64,000 nt of DNA from Alphaproteobacteria bacterium (GCA_025362975.1 JANYES010000018.1:1-64000); one strand, 5' to 3'. Positions 17,724-27,136 are shown, counted from the stretch's first letter. Notes: generated by a model not told the origin, from the letters alone. Made by a program: numbers and translations.

Positions 17724-18061
17724 AATGTGTTATGGCTTAGGTTGCTGGAAACAAGATAGCTCGATTGCGAAGAAAAAATATGGAAATTCAATGCGTCCGC
17801 AGCAACCACCTCTTTCGGAGCAGGTAACCCGAACATAGCAATACCAAGCGTTATGCCCATGAGGCCCGACATCACCATAGGTGCTAAACGGTGTTGCGGC
17901 GCAAAGAGTGCCGCCAAGATACGCTCGTACCATCGGTTAGGAGCACCCATTTTACGCGCGGCAATACTCTGCCATACGTCGCTTTCCAAGTATTTTATGC
18001 GGTTAGTGCTAACTGGCGCATTCGCCAGTATTTTCAATTTGGCATCAAGGTCATCAGACAT
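17720..18061 (-). CDS. cnrY: Membrane anti-sigma factor, CnrY-like
   Basis: A 113-aa protein starting at ATG 18059-18061, which has GGAG six bases upstream. An earlier ATG (18100) would lie at or before the predicted transcription start. The N-terminal cytoplasmic part is amphipathic (MSDDLDAKLKILANAPVS, YLESDVWQSI). One transmembrane helix follows at about residues 68-88 (MVMSGLMGITLGIAMFGL) with a short periplasmic tail. Size, topology and the Y-X-H gene order match CnrY, which holds the sigma factor at the membrane until the sensor binds metal. Sequence similarity to CnrY itself is not obvious by eye. Confidence 0.75.
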   Translation of the reverse strand: MSDDLDAKLKILANAPVSTNRIKYLESDVWQSIAARKMGAPNRWYERILAALFAPQHRLAPMVMSGLMGITLGIAMFGLPAPKEVVAADALNFHIFSSQSSYLVSSNLSHNTL

Positions 18062-18100
18062 AATATGCTCCATTTGCAGGCCTTTCGGTCTTAACACCAT

Positions 18101-18132
18101 CTTATACGTGCTTTTCCGCTTTATCCCTCAAA
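18101..18132 (-). promoter_or_regulatory. Putative ECF-sigma promoter of the Y-X-H operon (autoregulation)
   Basis: Minus strand: TTTGAGGGATAA (18121-18132), 12 bases, then CGTATAAG (18101-18108). It is one of three copies with identical spacing in the block. Transcription would start near 18094 and run into the anti-sigma gene, giving autoregulation of the sigma operon. Confidence 0.75.
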
Positions 18133-18231
18133 TTTAGTATCAAACCTACTATTTCATTATTAACCAGCAGAAAAGATACATTTTTTTAGATGTTCTGCTT
18201 AAAGCCAGAAGGGAAGCAATTAGTCAGTATG

Positions 18232-19254
18232 CTACTTCACAGCCTGTTTATGCAGATGGTGAACCATCTCATTATAGGATTGACGCAGGTGAGGCGGTTC
18301 AAGTATTTCGGCGTGACCTTCCCATCGCATGGCGTACCAGCACATTTCCTTCCAGCCTCCGGCCTTAAAACGAACTATAAGGAAACCGTCAGGTTGTTCT
18401 TCTATTTGCTGTGAAGGATGAAAATGATGCTCACGTACAGCATCGGCGACCATCGCCGGAAAACGCCATACTACGTCGTAGGGTTCTTCCTGGCATACAC
18501 CGAATGAGCGGTTTGCATATTCCTGAAGATTGAAGGTGGGATCTTTAAGATAATGTACCTGAGTGGGGAAAATTTCAGCAATATTGGAAAGACTAAATGA
18601 TTGAAGCCTTTTGGCATCTTCGCACCAAGCAATCAGGTAATGGCGCTGGCCATATATAAAGCCATAAGGATGTACGAGTCGTTCAGTGATTCGATCTTCT
18701 ATACAGTTATGGTATTTCAGCGTCACTTTGCTGAATCCCTTAATGGCTTCGCGTAAGGTATAAACCACATGCGGATTGATATGCGGGCTTGGGCCGGGAC
18801 GCATGGCATGGATTTCTGATTCCAGCAGCACTTCCAGATCGGTTTCGATGCTAGCGATGCTTTCCGGACGCAATCGCCCTTTGATTTTTAGCCAGAGTTG
18901 CTCTAGGTTTTCGGCGTGCAGAACAAGGTGTTCCTTGCGCAGCAAATTAATAGCCGTTTTCATTTCTGCCAGGTTTTCGGCTGAAATATGTATTAAACCG
19001 GCAATCGAACCGGCAGGCAACCGCCAACGCTTGGTTTTACCATCAAGGAGCATTTCTTCGACGTGCGGAAATAACTGTACCAGCGCGTCCCGCATCCGTT
19101 CCGCCGTGCGCCGCACGACTTCAAACTCATCCTGAATATCCTGAATTCCTACTCCTTCACTCGATGCCTGCATCATAAGGGCTAGCTTCAATAATTGTCG
19201 TGATTTTTCTAGGCGCACAGGCGAACTCCTTAATTTTTCGCCAAGCATTAACAT
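18232..19254 (-). CDS. WYL-domain transcriptional regulator
   Basis: A 340-aa protein. The N-terminal winged helix is at residues 15-75 (SRQLLKLALMMQ, VVRRTAERMRDALVQLFP). A WYL domain lies at about 165-240, where YGFIYGQRHYLIAWCED replaces the eponymous WYL with HYL. A C-terminal WCX-like extension ends at MRWEGHAEILEPP. Such regulators often sense nucleotides or nucleic acids and are common near defence and mobile-element genes. It lies between the metal block and the trb operon, reading away from trbB, with two dyads in the shared upstream region. Its target is unknown; control of trb transcription is one option. Confidence 0.88.
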   Translation of the reverse strand: MLMLGEKLRSSPVRLEKSRQLLKLALMMQASSEGVGIQDIQDEFEVVRRTAERMRDALVQLFPHVEEMLLDGKTKRWRLPAGSIAGLIHISAENLAEMKTAINLLRKEHLVLHAENLEQLWLKIKGRLRPESIASIETDLEVLLESEIHAMRPGPSPHINPHVVYTLREAIKGFSKVTLKYHNCIEDRITERLVHPYGFIYGQRHYLIAWCEDAKRLQSFSLSNIAEIFPTQVHYLKDPTFNLQEYANRSFGVCQEEPYDVVWRFPAMVADAVREHHFHPSQQIEEQPDGFLIVRFKAGGWKEMCWYAMRWEGHAEILEPPHLRQSYNEMVHHLHKQAVK

Positions 19255-19259
19255 TATGT

Positions 19260-19319
19260 GCGTCGTAATTGGACGCCTATATCTCTGCCCTCAATTTTAT
19301 ACGACCGGTTTTGTCGTAT
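19260..19319. promoter_or_regulatory. Two dyads between the WYL regulator and trbB, candidate operators
   Basis: Dyad 1 is GCGTC-7-GACGC (19260-19264 and 19272-19276). Dyad 2 is ATACGAC-7-GTCGTAT (19299-19305 and 19313-19319). Both have seven-base gaps, and they lie in the divergent region between the regulator gene (minus) and trbB (plus). Binding by the WYL protein is an inference. Confidence 0.5.
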
Positions 19320-19438
19320 GAGTCGTTTATTGATGGGGGGCTAACCATAAAACTGAGAAAAACATGCCACTTATAAAGCCGCTTTGTAACGCTTCATCGT
19401 GTGCTGACTTATTGTAATTATTTTTTTTAGGAGCGCTC

Positions 19439-20407
19439 ATGATTGAGCTGGATTGCGAAGATAATTCCACGCATAAAAACCGGCTCCATGAGAAGCTACG
19501 TCGTGATTTGGGCGTTTGTATCCTTACCGCCCTAGCTGATCCAAAAACCATTGAAATCCTCCTCAACGCCGATGGCACGCTCTGGCAAGAGTGTTTGGGC
19601 AAGAAAATGCTCCCTATAGGAAAAATGCAGCCAAGCCGCGCCGAAGCGGTCATGCGCACCATTGCTACCTGCCTTGATTCTACTATTACGCGCAAGAATC
19701 CCATTCTTGAAGGGGAGCTTCCTCTGGATGGCTCCCGTTTTGCCGGACAGATTCCACCCATTGTCCATGCTCCCATCTTTGCCATCCGCAAAAAGGCCAG
19801 CGCTATTTTCTCGCTCGATAGGTATGTGGAGGAGAAAATCATCACCGCTGCCCAAAAGAAAATTATCGTTCAGGCCGTCCGCAATCACCGGAATATTTTG
19901 GTTATCGGTGGCACCGGATCAGGAAAAACGACGCTGACCAATGCCATTATCCACCAGATGGTGGAAGACAATGAAGACGAACGGATCGTGATAATCGAGG
20001 ATACAGGGGAGATACAGTGCTCGGCTAAAAACTTTATCCAGTATCACACGACACTCGAAGTGACGATGACGCATCTGCTCAAAACGACGCTGCGTATGCG
20101 GCCTGACCGCATATTGGTAGGCGAAGTACGCGGTCCGGAAGCGCTGGATTTGCTGATGGCCTGGAATACAGGTCACGAGGGAGGCGTTGCAACGCTGCAC
20201 GCCAACAATGCGAAAGCGGGGCTGGATCGCCTCGCTATGCTTATCAGTATGCACCCGGAATCGCCGTCTCCGATAGAACCACTTATTGGGGAGGCAGTCC
20301 ATATGGTTATTCACATCACAAAAACACCCGAAGGTAATCGAAAGGTGCAGGAGATTCTTGAAGTCTCCGGTTACGCAGCGGGGAAATATGAAACGCGAAA
20401 ACTTTAA
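19439..20407 (+). CDS. trbB: Conjugative transfer ATPase TrbB (VirB11 family)
   Basis: A 322-aa hexameric secretion ATPase. Residues 1-130 form the N-terminal domain. Walker A GGTGSGKTT is at 157-165, followed by the Asp box (IIEDTGEIQ), a Walker B-like region with MRPDRILVGEVRG, and the His box (GHEGGVATLHANN). It powers pilus assembly and substrate transfer at the inner face of the mating pore. The start follows AGGAG. It is the first gene of the plus-strand trb operon, whose order matches plasmid RP4. Confidence 0.95.
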   Translation: MIELDCEDNSTHKNRLHEKLRRDLGVCILTALADPKTIEILLNADGTLWQECLGKKMLPIGKMQPSRAEAVMRTIATCLDSTITRKNPILEGELPLDGSRFAGQIPPIVHAPIFAIRKKASAIFSLDRYVEEKIITAAQKKIIVQAVRNHRNILVIGGTGSGKTTLTNAIIHQMVEDNEDERIVIIEDTGEIQCSAKNFIQYHTTLEVTMTHLLKTTLRMRPDRILVGEVRGPEALDLLMAWNTGHEGGVATLHANNAKAGLDRLAMLISMHPESPSPIEPLIGEAVHMVIHITKTPEGNRKVQEILEVSGYAAGKYETRKL

Positions 20408-20422
20408 CAGGGAGAAAAACGT

Positions 20423-20788
20423 ATGAATTGCACTTACCGCCGATCCTTACTATGCCTTGGGTTGCTGATCATGATGATGGGATTCGTTGGAAACGATGCC
20501 TATGCCGGAACTGCTACAGGCGGATCACTGCCTTACGAGTCATGGCTTACCAGCCTCAGGGACAGCGTGACCGGGCCGGTTGCTTTCACATTGTCCATTA
20601 TCGGCATTGTGGTAGCCGGTGGAGTCCTGATTTTTGGGGGTGATCTCCATGGATTTTTCCGCACGTTGATTTTTCTGGTGCTGGTAATGGCGTTTTTAGT
20701 CGGAGCACAGAACATGATGACCACCTTCTTTGGTAATGCGGCGGTCATTGGCTGGGTAATTGATCCGACACCACTGCGCATTGCGTAA
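20423..20788 (+). CDS. trbC: Pilin TrbC (VirB2 family)
   Basis: A 121-aa pilin precursor. The signal peptide ends at AYA, before [20 protein letters not shown]. Two membrane helices follow ([16 protein letters not shown] and [18 protein letters not shown]). From memory, the mature core is very close to RP4 TrbC, which is cut at both ends and circularised by the TraF peptidase. A traF gene is present at 32114-32638. The C-terminal tail after [10 protein letters not shown] is shorter than in RP4. It forms the conjugative pilus. Confidence 0.93.
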   Translation: MNCTYRRSLLCLGLLIMMMGFVGNDAYAGTATGGSLPYESWLTSLRDSVTGPVAFTLSIIGIVVAGGVLIFGGDLHGFFRTLIFLVLVMAFLVGAQNMMTTFFGNAAVIGWVIDPTPLRIA

Positions 20789-20797
20789 GCTGCACTT

Positions 20798-21103
20798 ATG
20801 GTCTTACGCACCATTCCCATACGCCGGGCAGGCAATCGCCATAACCTCTTCATGGGCGGTGATCGTGAACTGGTGATGTTCTCAGGCCTGCTGGCTGGGG
20901 CATTGGTGTTCTCGGCTCAGGAATGGAAAGCAACCATTTTTGGAGTGTTTCTGTGGTTCACTTCCCTTTACCTGCTGCGGCTGATGGCAAAGTCTGATCC
21001 AAAGATGCGCCCTGTTTACATGCGTCACCGCCGTTACAAAGGTTATTATCCAGCACGCTCTACTCCCTTCCGGGAGAATAAAAAAGCACAAGGTAATCCC
21101 TAA
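20798..21103 (+). CDS. trbD: Mating-pore protein TrbD (VirB3 family)
   Basis: A 101-aa inner-membrane protein. The basic N-terminus (LRTIPIRRAGNRHNLFMGGD) is typical of VirB3/TrbD. Two membrane segments follow (LVMFSGLLAGALVFSA and FGVFLWFTSLYLLRLM), with a basic C-terminus. It works with TrbE at the base of the pore. The stop overlaps the trbE start. Confidence 0.9.
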   Translation: MVLRTIPIRRAGNRHNLFMGGDRELVMFSGLLAGALVFSAQEWKATIFGVFLWFTSLYLLRLMAKSDPKMRPVYMRHRRYKGYYPARSTPFRENKKAQGNP

Positions 21104-23652
21104 TGATCACCCTGATTTGCATTCTCATGGCGGTTTCGGGAACGGTTCTGGTGCTGATACTGGTAGCGCGGCTCTGGGTGATGGATCAGGACAAGAAAAT
21201 GAGCCGCCACCGGTCAAAAGAGGCAGGGCTTGCCGATCTGCTCAATTATGCTGCCCTAGTGGGTGACGGGGTGATTGTCGGCAAAAACGGCTCGCTGATG
21301 GCAGCATGGCTTTATCAGGGCGATGATAATGCCAGCAGCACCGATGAACAACGTGAAATGGTGTCCTACCGGATCAATCAGGCGCTCGCGGGTCTGGGTA
21401 GTGGCTGGATGGTGCATGTCGATGCCGTAAGGCGGGGCGCTCCTAATTATAGCGATCCGGCACTATCGCATTTTCCGGATGTAGTTACGTGTGCGATAGA
21501 TGAGGAACGCCGCCGCTATTTTAATAGCCTCGGTACGATGTATGAGGGGTTTTTCGTCGTCACTATTACCTATTTTCCACCGGTGCTCGCCCAAGCGAAA
21601 TTCGTGGAAATGATGTTCGATGATGAAACCGGCGCACTCGATAAAAAAGCGCGTACACTGCAACTGCTTGAAAACTTTAACCGTGAAGTGAGCATTATTG
21701 AATCCAGCCTGGCTACCATCTTTACCATGGAGCGGTTAAAGGGCAGGAAAGTGGTGGCTGAAGACGGCAGGGAAAAGACCGAAGATGAGTTTCTGCGTTA
21801 CCTGCAATTCTGCGTTACGGGCCTGAATCATCCGGTATTGCTGCCAGATAGTCCTATCTATCTGGATGCTTTGATCGGCGGCCAGGAATTATGGGGTGGC
21901 GTCATTCCTAAAATAGGCCTCAAATTCATTCAAGCGGTGTCCATTGAGGGATTCCCGCTGGAATCCGCTCCAGGGATTCTTTCCCAGCTGGCAGAATTAC
22001 CGGTGGAATACCGGTGGAACAGTCGTTTCATCTTCATGGATCAGCATGAGGCTGTTGCCCATCTGGAAAAGTTCAGGAAAAAATGGCGGCAAAAGATTCG
22101 CGGATTCTTCGATCAGGTATTTAATACCAATAGCGGCCATATCGATCAGGATGCAAGTGCCATGGTGGCCGATGCCGAAGCGTCAATTGCGGATGTGAAT
22201 AGCGGTATGACCGCTGCCGGATACTATACCAGCGTAGTACTCCTCATGGATGAAAGCCGCCCAAAACTGGAAAGGGCGGCCAAACAGATAGAAAAGGCGC
22301 TGCATAACCTTGGTTTTGTGGCGCGGGTCGAAACTATCAATACGATGGAGGCCTATTTAGGCAGCCTGCCCGGTCATGGCGTGGAAAATGTCCGCCGCCC
22401 AATTATGAATGCACTCAATCTGGCGGATTTGCTGCCCGTCAGTTCCATATGGGCGGGTGAAAATACTGCACCATGTCCCTTCTATCCGCCGCACTCGCCA
22501 CCCCTCCTGCACTGCGTGACCACAGGCCACTCGCCGTTTCGCCTCAACCTGCATGTGCGCGATCTGGGGCATACCATATTATTTGGGCCGACCGGCAACG
22601 GTAAGTCCACGCATCTGGCATTGCTGGCGTCACAGCTCAGGCGCTACCCCGGCATGAGCCTGTTCGCCTTTGATAAAGGCATGTCACTTTACCCGCTGAC
22701 CAAAGCCACCGGTGGCAGCCATTTCACCGTAGCGGGCGATAACGATGCCTTATCGTTCTGTCCCTTGCAGTTTCTTGGCAGCAGGAATGACCGCGCATGG
22801 GCAATGGAATGGATTGATACCATTCTTGCCCTGAACGGACTCAATACCACTCCGGGGCAACGTAATGAAATTGCCAGCGCCATCGTCAACATGCATCAGA
22901 CCGGCTCGCACAGCCTGACGGAATTTGTTTCCAGTATTCAGGATAAAAGCATTCGGGAGGCGCTTAAGCAATACACAGTGGAAGGTTCTATGGGGCATCT
23001 TCTGGACGCCGAAACCGATGGGCTGGCGCTCACCAGCTTTATGACCTTTGAAATTGAGGAGCTGATGGGGCTGGGTGAGAAATATGCCTTGCCGGTGCTT
23101 CTTTATTTATTCCGGCGGATTGAACGCTCACTGCAAGGCCAACCGGCAGCCATCATCATTGACGAAGCATGGCTGATGCTGGGGCACGAGGCATTCAGGG
23201 AAAAGATTCGTGAGTGGCTGAAAGCTTTGCGTAAAGCCAATTGCATGGTGATCATGGCGACGCAAAGCCTCACTGATGCTTCGCGTTCGGGCATACTCGA
23301 TGTGATTGTCGAGTCCACTGCCACTAAAATATTCCTGCCTAATATATTTGCCCGTGATGAGGATAGTTCGGCGCTTTATCGGCGGATGGGACTTAATAAC
23401 CGGCAGATTGAAATCATTGCTACCGCAAGGCCTAAGCGCGAATATTACTATGTCTCCGAAAAAGGCCGCAGGCTTTATGACTTAGCGCTTGGTCCGCTGG
23501 CGCTGGCTTTTGTCGGAGCCTCCGACAAGGAATCCATCGCCACTATGCAGGAGCTGGAAGCCCGGTTTGGTGCAGGGTGGGTCGATGAATGGCTGAAATC
23601 CCGTAATTTAAACCTCCAAGATTATATAGCGAGTGAGGAGTACGCCGCATGA
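21103..23652 (+). CDS. trbE: Conjugative transfer ATPase TrbE (VirB4 family)
   Basis: An 849-aa ATPase with an N-terminal membrane segment (residues 3-24) and a CagE/TrbE/VirB4 N-terminal domain. Walker A GPTGNGKST is near residue 495, and Walker B AIIIDEAWLML near 682-692 is followed by ATQSLTDA. It energises pilus and pore assembly. It overlaps trbD upstream and trbF downstream (ATGA). The length is normal for the family and no key motif is missing. Confidence 0.95.
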   Translation: MITLICILMAVSGTVLVLILVARLWVMDQDKKMSRHRSKEAGLADLLNYAALVGDGVIVGKNGSLMAAWLYQGDDNASSTDEQREMVSYRINQALAGLGSGWMVHVDAVRRGAPNYSDPALSHFPDVVTCAIDEERRRYFNSLGTMYEGFFVVTITYFPPVLAQAKFVEMMFDDETGALDKKARTLQLLENFNREVSIIESSLATIFTMERLKGRKVVAEDGREKTEDEFLRYLQFCVTGLNHPVLLPDSPIYLDALIGGQELWGGVIPKIGLKFIQAVSIEGFPLESAPGILSQLAELPVEYRWNSRFIFMDQHEAVAHLEKFRKKWRQKIRGFFDQVFNTNSGHIDQDASAMVADAEASIADVNSGMTAAGYYTSVVLLMDESRPKLERAAKQIEKALHNLGFVARVETINTMEAYLGSLPGHGVENVRRPIMNALNLADLLPVSSIWAGENTAPCPFYPPHSPPLLHCVTTGHSPFRLNLHVRDLGHTILFGPTGNGKSTHLALLASQLRRYPGMSLFAFDKGMSLYPLTKATGGSHFTVAGDNDALSFCPLQFLGSRNDRAWAMEWIDTILALNGLNTTPGQRNEIASAIVNMHQTGSHSLTEFVSSIQDKSIREALKQYTVEGSMGHLLDAETDGLALTSFMTFEIEELMGLGEKYALPVLLYLFRRIERSLQGQPAAIIIDEAWLMLGHEAFREKIREWLKALRKANCMVIMATQSLTDASRSGILDVIVESTATKIFLPNIFARDEDSSALYRRMGLNNRQIEIIATARPKREYYYVSEKGRRLYDLALGPLALAFVGASDKESIATMQELEARFGAGWVDEWLKSRNLNLQDYIASEEYAA

Positions 23653-24353
23653 AACCATTTTTTGTAAAACCCGCGCAAGCTGAGATGTCTAAAAATCCCT
23701 ATCTGAACGCCAGGAAATACTGGAATGAACATACGCAGGGGTTAATGCATGCCACCCGCATGTGGCAGGCCGTTGCCCTTATCAGCCTCATGATCACATT
23801 AGCCGCCGTTGGCGGTGCGGTGCATGTGGCCAGCCAGTCGAAATTCATTCCTTATGTCATTGAAGTGGACAAGCTGGGCCAGAACATGGCGGTGGCACCG
23901 GCGCAGGTGGCCGCACTGGTTGACAGCCGAGTCGTACATGCCAGTCTTGCCGCTTTCATGAGCAACGCACGGCTGGTTACTCCGGACATCGCTCTCCAGC
24001 GAAAAGCCATATTTTCTGTTTATGCCATGATGAATGCCGACGATCCAGCAGCGTCCAAAATGACGGCGTGGCTGAATGGCAATGAAGCCAGCAATCCCTT
24101 CCATCGTGCTGCTAAGGAAACCGTCGAAACAGAAATTGTTTCAATAATTCCGCAGTCGCCAGATACATGGCAAATCGAGTGGAACGAAAAGGTTTTTGAC
24201 CGCCAGGGAGCGCCCATTGGGCAGTCTTACCGAATGCGGGCACTGGCAACGGTAGCCATCGTTGCGCCCACATCTTCCACCTCTGAAGAGAAAATCCGGC
24301 AAAATCCTCTGGGAGTTTACGTGAAGGATTACAGCTGGTCGAAACAAAACTGA
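23649..24353 (+). CDS. trbF: Mating-pore protein TrbF (VirB8 family)
   Basis: A 234-aa protein. A cytoplasmic N-terminus (NPYLNARKYWNEHTQGLM) is followed by one membrane helix (LISLMITLAAVGGAVHVA) and a periplasmic VirB8-like domain (FIPYVIEVDKLGQ, WQIEWNEKVFDRQG). It nucleates assembly of the inner-membrane complex. The start overlaps the trbE stop by four bases. Confidence 0.93.
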   Translation: MKPFFVKPAQAEMSKNPYLNARKYWNEHTQGLMHATRMWQAVALISLMITLAAVGGAVHVASQSKFIPYVIEVDKLGQNMAVAPAQVAALVDSRVVHASLAAFMSNARLVTPDIALQRKAIFSVYAMMNADDPAASKMTAWLNGNEASNPFHRAAKETVETEIVSIIPQSPDTWQIEWNEKVFDRQGAPIGQSYRMRALATVAIVAPTSSTSEEKIRQNPLGVYVKDYSWSKQN

Positions 24354-24367
24354 TAGGGAGATTATAC

Positions 24368-25258
24368 ATGAAAGAATACCTCGCTGTTTTATTCCTAGTG
24401 CTTTCTCCCATGGCTGCTATAGCCGCACCCCAAGAGAATTTAGACGATAAATATTTCTCCGGGCAAGACCCTGAACTGACACCTCAGGAGCAGGAAGGGC
24501 TTGATATTGCCAAGGAGTGGAAAGCGGCGGGTGGTAGAGAGCTTAAACCCACGCCCGGCCCTGACGGTTCCGTGAGTTTCCTGTTCGGTGCAACGCAGCC
24601 AAGTATCGTGTGCGCGGTGCTTCAGGTCTGTGACATTGAGTTACAGGCTGGTGAGCAGGTAAATTCCATCCATCTGGGGGACGCAGCACGCTGGACGGTC
24701 GAACCGGCCATCACCGGATATGGTGGCGCTGAAGTCCAGCATTTGATCATCAAGCCAATGGATGTGGGCTTGAATACGTCGCTGATCGTTACCACGAACC
24801 GCCGTACCTATCATTTGCGCCTGCGCTCAACTCATCACGATTTCATGCCGCGTGTGACCTTCGTTTATATGGAGGAAACCCGTAAGAAATGGGAGGCGGC
24901 AAAGGCTGCGAACGAACAGGAACATGAAAAGAAGATTATTCCTGAAACCGGCGAATATCTGGGCAATCTTTATTTCCATTATCAGATTGAGGGAAAAAGC
25001 AGCTGGAAGCCGTTGCGCGTCTATAATGACGGCAAAAAAACTATCCTAGAGATGCCAGCCACGATGGCACAGACGGAAGCCCCGACCTTGCTGGTCGTTC
25101 GTAAAGACGGCGGCGTATTTTCTGACGATGACCAGGTGATGGTCAATTATCGCATCCAGAATGACCGCTACATCGTTGATATCCTGTTTGATAAAGCCAT
25201 TCTTATCGCCGGAGTGGGTGACAGCCAGGATCGTGTCACCATCACGAGAGAACGCTAA
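24368..25258 (+). CDS. trbG: Mating-pore protein TrbG (VirB9 family)
   Basis: A 296-aa exported protein with a signal peptide ending near AIAA. The N-terminal VirB9 domain begins with PGPDGSVSFLFGATQPSIVC. A C-terminal domain follows (NLYFHYQIEGKSSWKPLRVY, VNYRIQNDRYIVD). It forms the outer-membrane core with TrbH and TrbI. RBS GGGAG precedes the ATG. Confidence 0.93.
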   Translation: MKEYLAVLFLVLSPMAAIAAPQENLDDKYFSGQDPELTPQEQEGLDIAKEWKAAGGRELKPTPGPDGSVSFLFGATQPSIVCAVLQVCDIELQAGEQVNSIHLGDAARWTVEPAITGYGGAEVQHLIIKPMDVGLNTSLIVTTNRRTYHLRLRSTHHDFMPRVTFVYMEETRKKWEAAKAANEQEHEKKIIPETGEYLGNLYFHYQIEGKSSWKPLRVYNDGKKTILEMPATMAQTEAPTLLVVRKDGGVFSDDDQVMVNYRIQNDRYIVDILFDKAILIAGVGDSQDRVTITRER

Positions 25259-25259
25259 T

Positions 25260-25802
25260 ATGCAAAAAATCAGTATATCCGCCGTTGTTCTTGGACTTTT
25301 ATCCGCCTGTACTTCGCCCTATGGAAATTATACGACGATTTCGGAAGCATATAATGCGCAGATGGCAGATGATGCCGCTCAGGAACTGAGCGAATTGTAT
25401 CCGCCTGCTACCACGCACCTCATGGTATCGCAGCCTACGCCCGATGCATACGGAGTGGAGCTGGTCAAAAAGCTGCGCGAATATGGCTATGCCATAGAGA
25501 ATGGCGCTGATGTAAACAGTCCTGTTTCCACTACGGACGTATTTCGGGAGGTATCAAGTAGCAAGCCTGATCTGTCCAAAAACCATACGGATGCAAAACC
25601 ATCGGTATCGGTGCCTGTAATAAAGACAGCGGGTGCAGACAATGTGCAAGCTGGCAACAGATCGATTTTCTATATTGTAGATCAGATTGAAGCTGGGTTG
25701 TACCGGGTGACGATACGTATCGACTCCAAAGTTTTAAGCCGTGTGTATAGGGGTTCCAGCAAAGGCATACTTCCTGCCGGTTCATGGACTCGGAAGGAGT
25801 GA
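25260..25802 (+). CDS. trbH: Outer-membrane lipoprotein TrbH (VirB7-like role)
   Basis: A 180-aa lipoprotein with signal MQKISISAVVLGLLSAC (lipobox LSAC). The start ATG 25260-25262 is one base past the trbG stop. A longer frame from 25161 lies inside trbG and is rejected. The C-terminal half has IFYIVDQIEAGLYRVTIRID. Position between trbG and trbI, together with the lipobox, matches RP4 TrbH, which anchors the outer-membrane core. Confidence 0.87.
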   Translation: MQKISISAVVLGLLSACTSPYGNYTTISEAYNAQMADDAAQELSELYPPATTHLMVSQPTPDAYGVELVKKLREYGYAIENGADVNSPVSTTDVFREVSSSKPDLSKNHTDAKPSVSVPVIKTAGADNVQAGNRSIFYIVDQIEAGLYRVTIRIDSKVLSRVYRGSSKGILPAGSWTRKE

Positions 25803-25804
25803 TT

Positions 25805-27121
25805 ATGCCGGATACCAATAACGAAATGACCCCACCCCATATATCGCCTTCCGGACTTGGAAAGCGCTCCGGTGTCCGGCGCGTCAATAATCTGCCGCTC
25901 TATGTGGTAGGTGGGGGGCTTGCGGCATTTTTACTGCTTATCATGCTGGTCGCAATAGACCGCGCTCACAAGGCTCAGGGAAATGCGCAAGCCTTGCCTG
26001 AAAAGCATGGCGATTCCTTACAACTTGCCAAATCCATTACCGGTACTCAGACAGACGGTTTTATCCTCGCGGAAAATATCCCGCCGCCGAGTCCATCCCT
26101 GACGGTTCCGATAGCGTTACCGGATGATCTGGAAAAACCCCCACTGCCCAAGCGCCTTAAGGATTTTACAACCGCCGATCCGGATGCGGATCATATCAAA
26201 CAGCAAAAAATGCAGCTTTTTGAACATGCCGTCACTGGCAAAACCTCCGTGCCGATGCCTGAACTTAAAGCGCATGACGATATTAGTGCTAGCGATAAGC
26301 GCGAACAGACGTTGCAAAGAATTGATGACGCCAAACAGCAAATTGCGGTGGTACAGCAGGACGATGCCAATGCCACCTTTAAAGCCCGCCTTGCCCAGCT
26401 TCCGGGCGGTGGCGGTGGTTCAGGTCAGGAAGTCCCCAGCAGCCAGCGCAATAGCCTGAAACCATTCGATGCCAAAGATAAGAGTGACCGCTGGCAGCTC
26501 AATTCGCAGGTGCAAGCGCCATCGTCGCCTTATACGCTGCGTGCCGGGTTTGTCATTCCGGCGTCGCTTATTTCGGGGATCAACTCCGATTTGCCCGGCC
26601 AGATTATCGGCCAAATCAGCCAGAATGTCTATGACACCGCCACCGGCAAGTATCTGCTTCTTCCACAAGGGGCACGCCTTGTCGGCAGCTATGCGTCCGA
26701 TGTGGCTTATGGCCAGTCCCGCATCATGGTGGCATGGCAGCGTATTGTTTTTCCTGACGGGAAAACGCTAGATATAGGCGTAATGCCCGGAGCAGACGGT
26801 GCTGGTTATTCAGGCTTTCATGATCAGGTGGATAATCATTATCTGCGTATTTTCGGATCGGCGATATTGATGTCGGGCATTACAGCGGGCGTGGCGATAA
26901 GCCAGAATAACAACAGTAATGGCGGTCTCTATGCGCAACCCACGGCCAGTTCAGCTCTTAGCGAAGCCCTGGGCCAGCAACTGGGCAATGTGACCGCCCA
27001 GATGATCAGCAAAAACCTGAATATTTCCCCGACACTGGAAATCAGGCCAGGCTTTCGCTTCAACGTGATGTGCATCAAAGACCTCGTACTTACCAAACCT
27101 TATTCATCATTCGATTATTGA
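25805..27121 (+). CDS. trbI: Mating-pore protein TrbI (VirB10 family)
   Basis: A 438-aa protein from ATG 25805, which has GGAG at proper distance. An ATG at 25784 has no such site. The order is a cytoplasmic N-terminus, one membrane helix (LYVVGGGLAAFLLLIMLVAI), a Pro-rich periplasmic linker with a GGGGGSG stretch, and the C-terminal VirB10 barrel (LRAGFVIPASLISGINSDLP, LLLPQGARLVGSYASDVAYG). It bridges both membranes. Confidence 0.94.
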   Translation: MPDTNNEMTPPHISPSGLGKRSGVRRVNNLPLYVVGGGLAAFLLLIMLVAIDRAHKAQGNAQALPEKHGDSLQLAKSITGTQTDGFILAENIPPPSPSLTVPIALPDDLEKPPLPKRLKDFTTADPDADHIKQQKMQLFEHAVTGKTSVPMPELKAHDDISASDKREQTLQRIDDAKQQIAVVQQDDANATFKARLAQLPGGGGGSGQEVPSSQRNSLKPFDAKDKSDRWQLNSQVQAPSSPYTLRAGFVIPASLISGINSDLPGQIIGQISQNVYDTATGKYLLLPQGARLVGSYASDVAYGQSRIMVAWQRIVFPDGKTLDIGVMPGADGAGYSGFHDQVDNHYLRIFGSAILMSGITAGVAISQNNNSNGGLYAQPTASSALSEALGQQLGNVTAQMISKNLNISPTLEIRPGFRFNVMCIKDLVLTKPYSSFDY

Positions 27122-27136
27122 GGAGAGGGAGACTAT

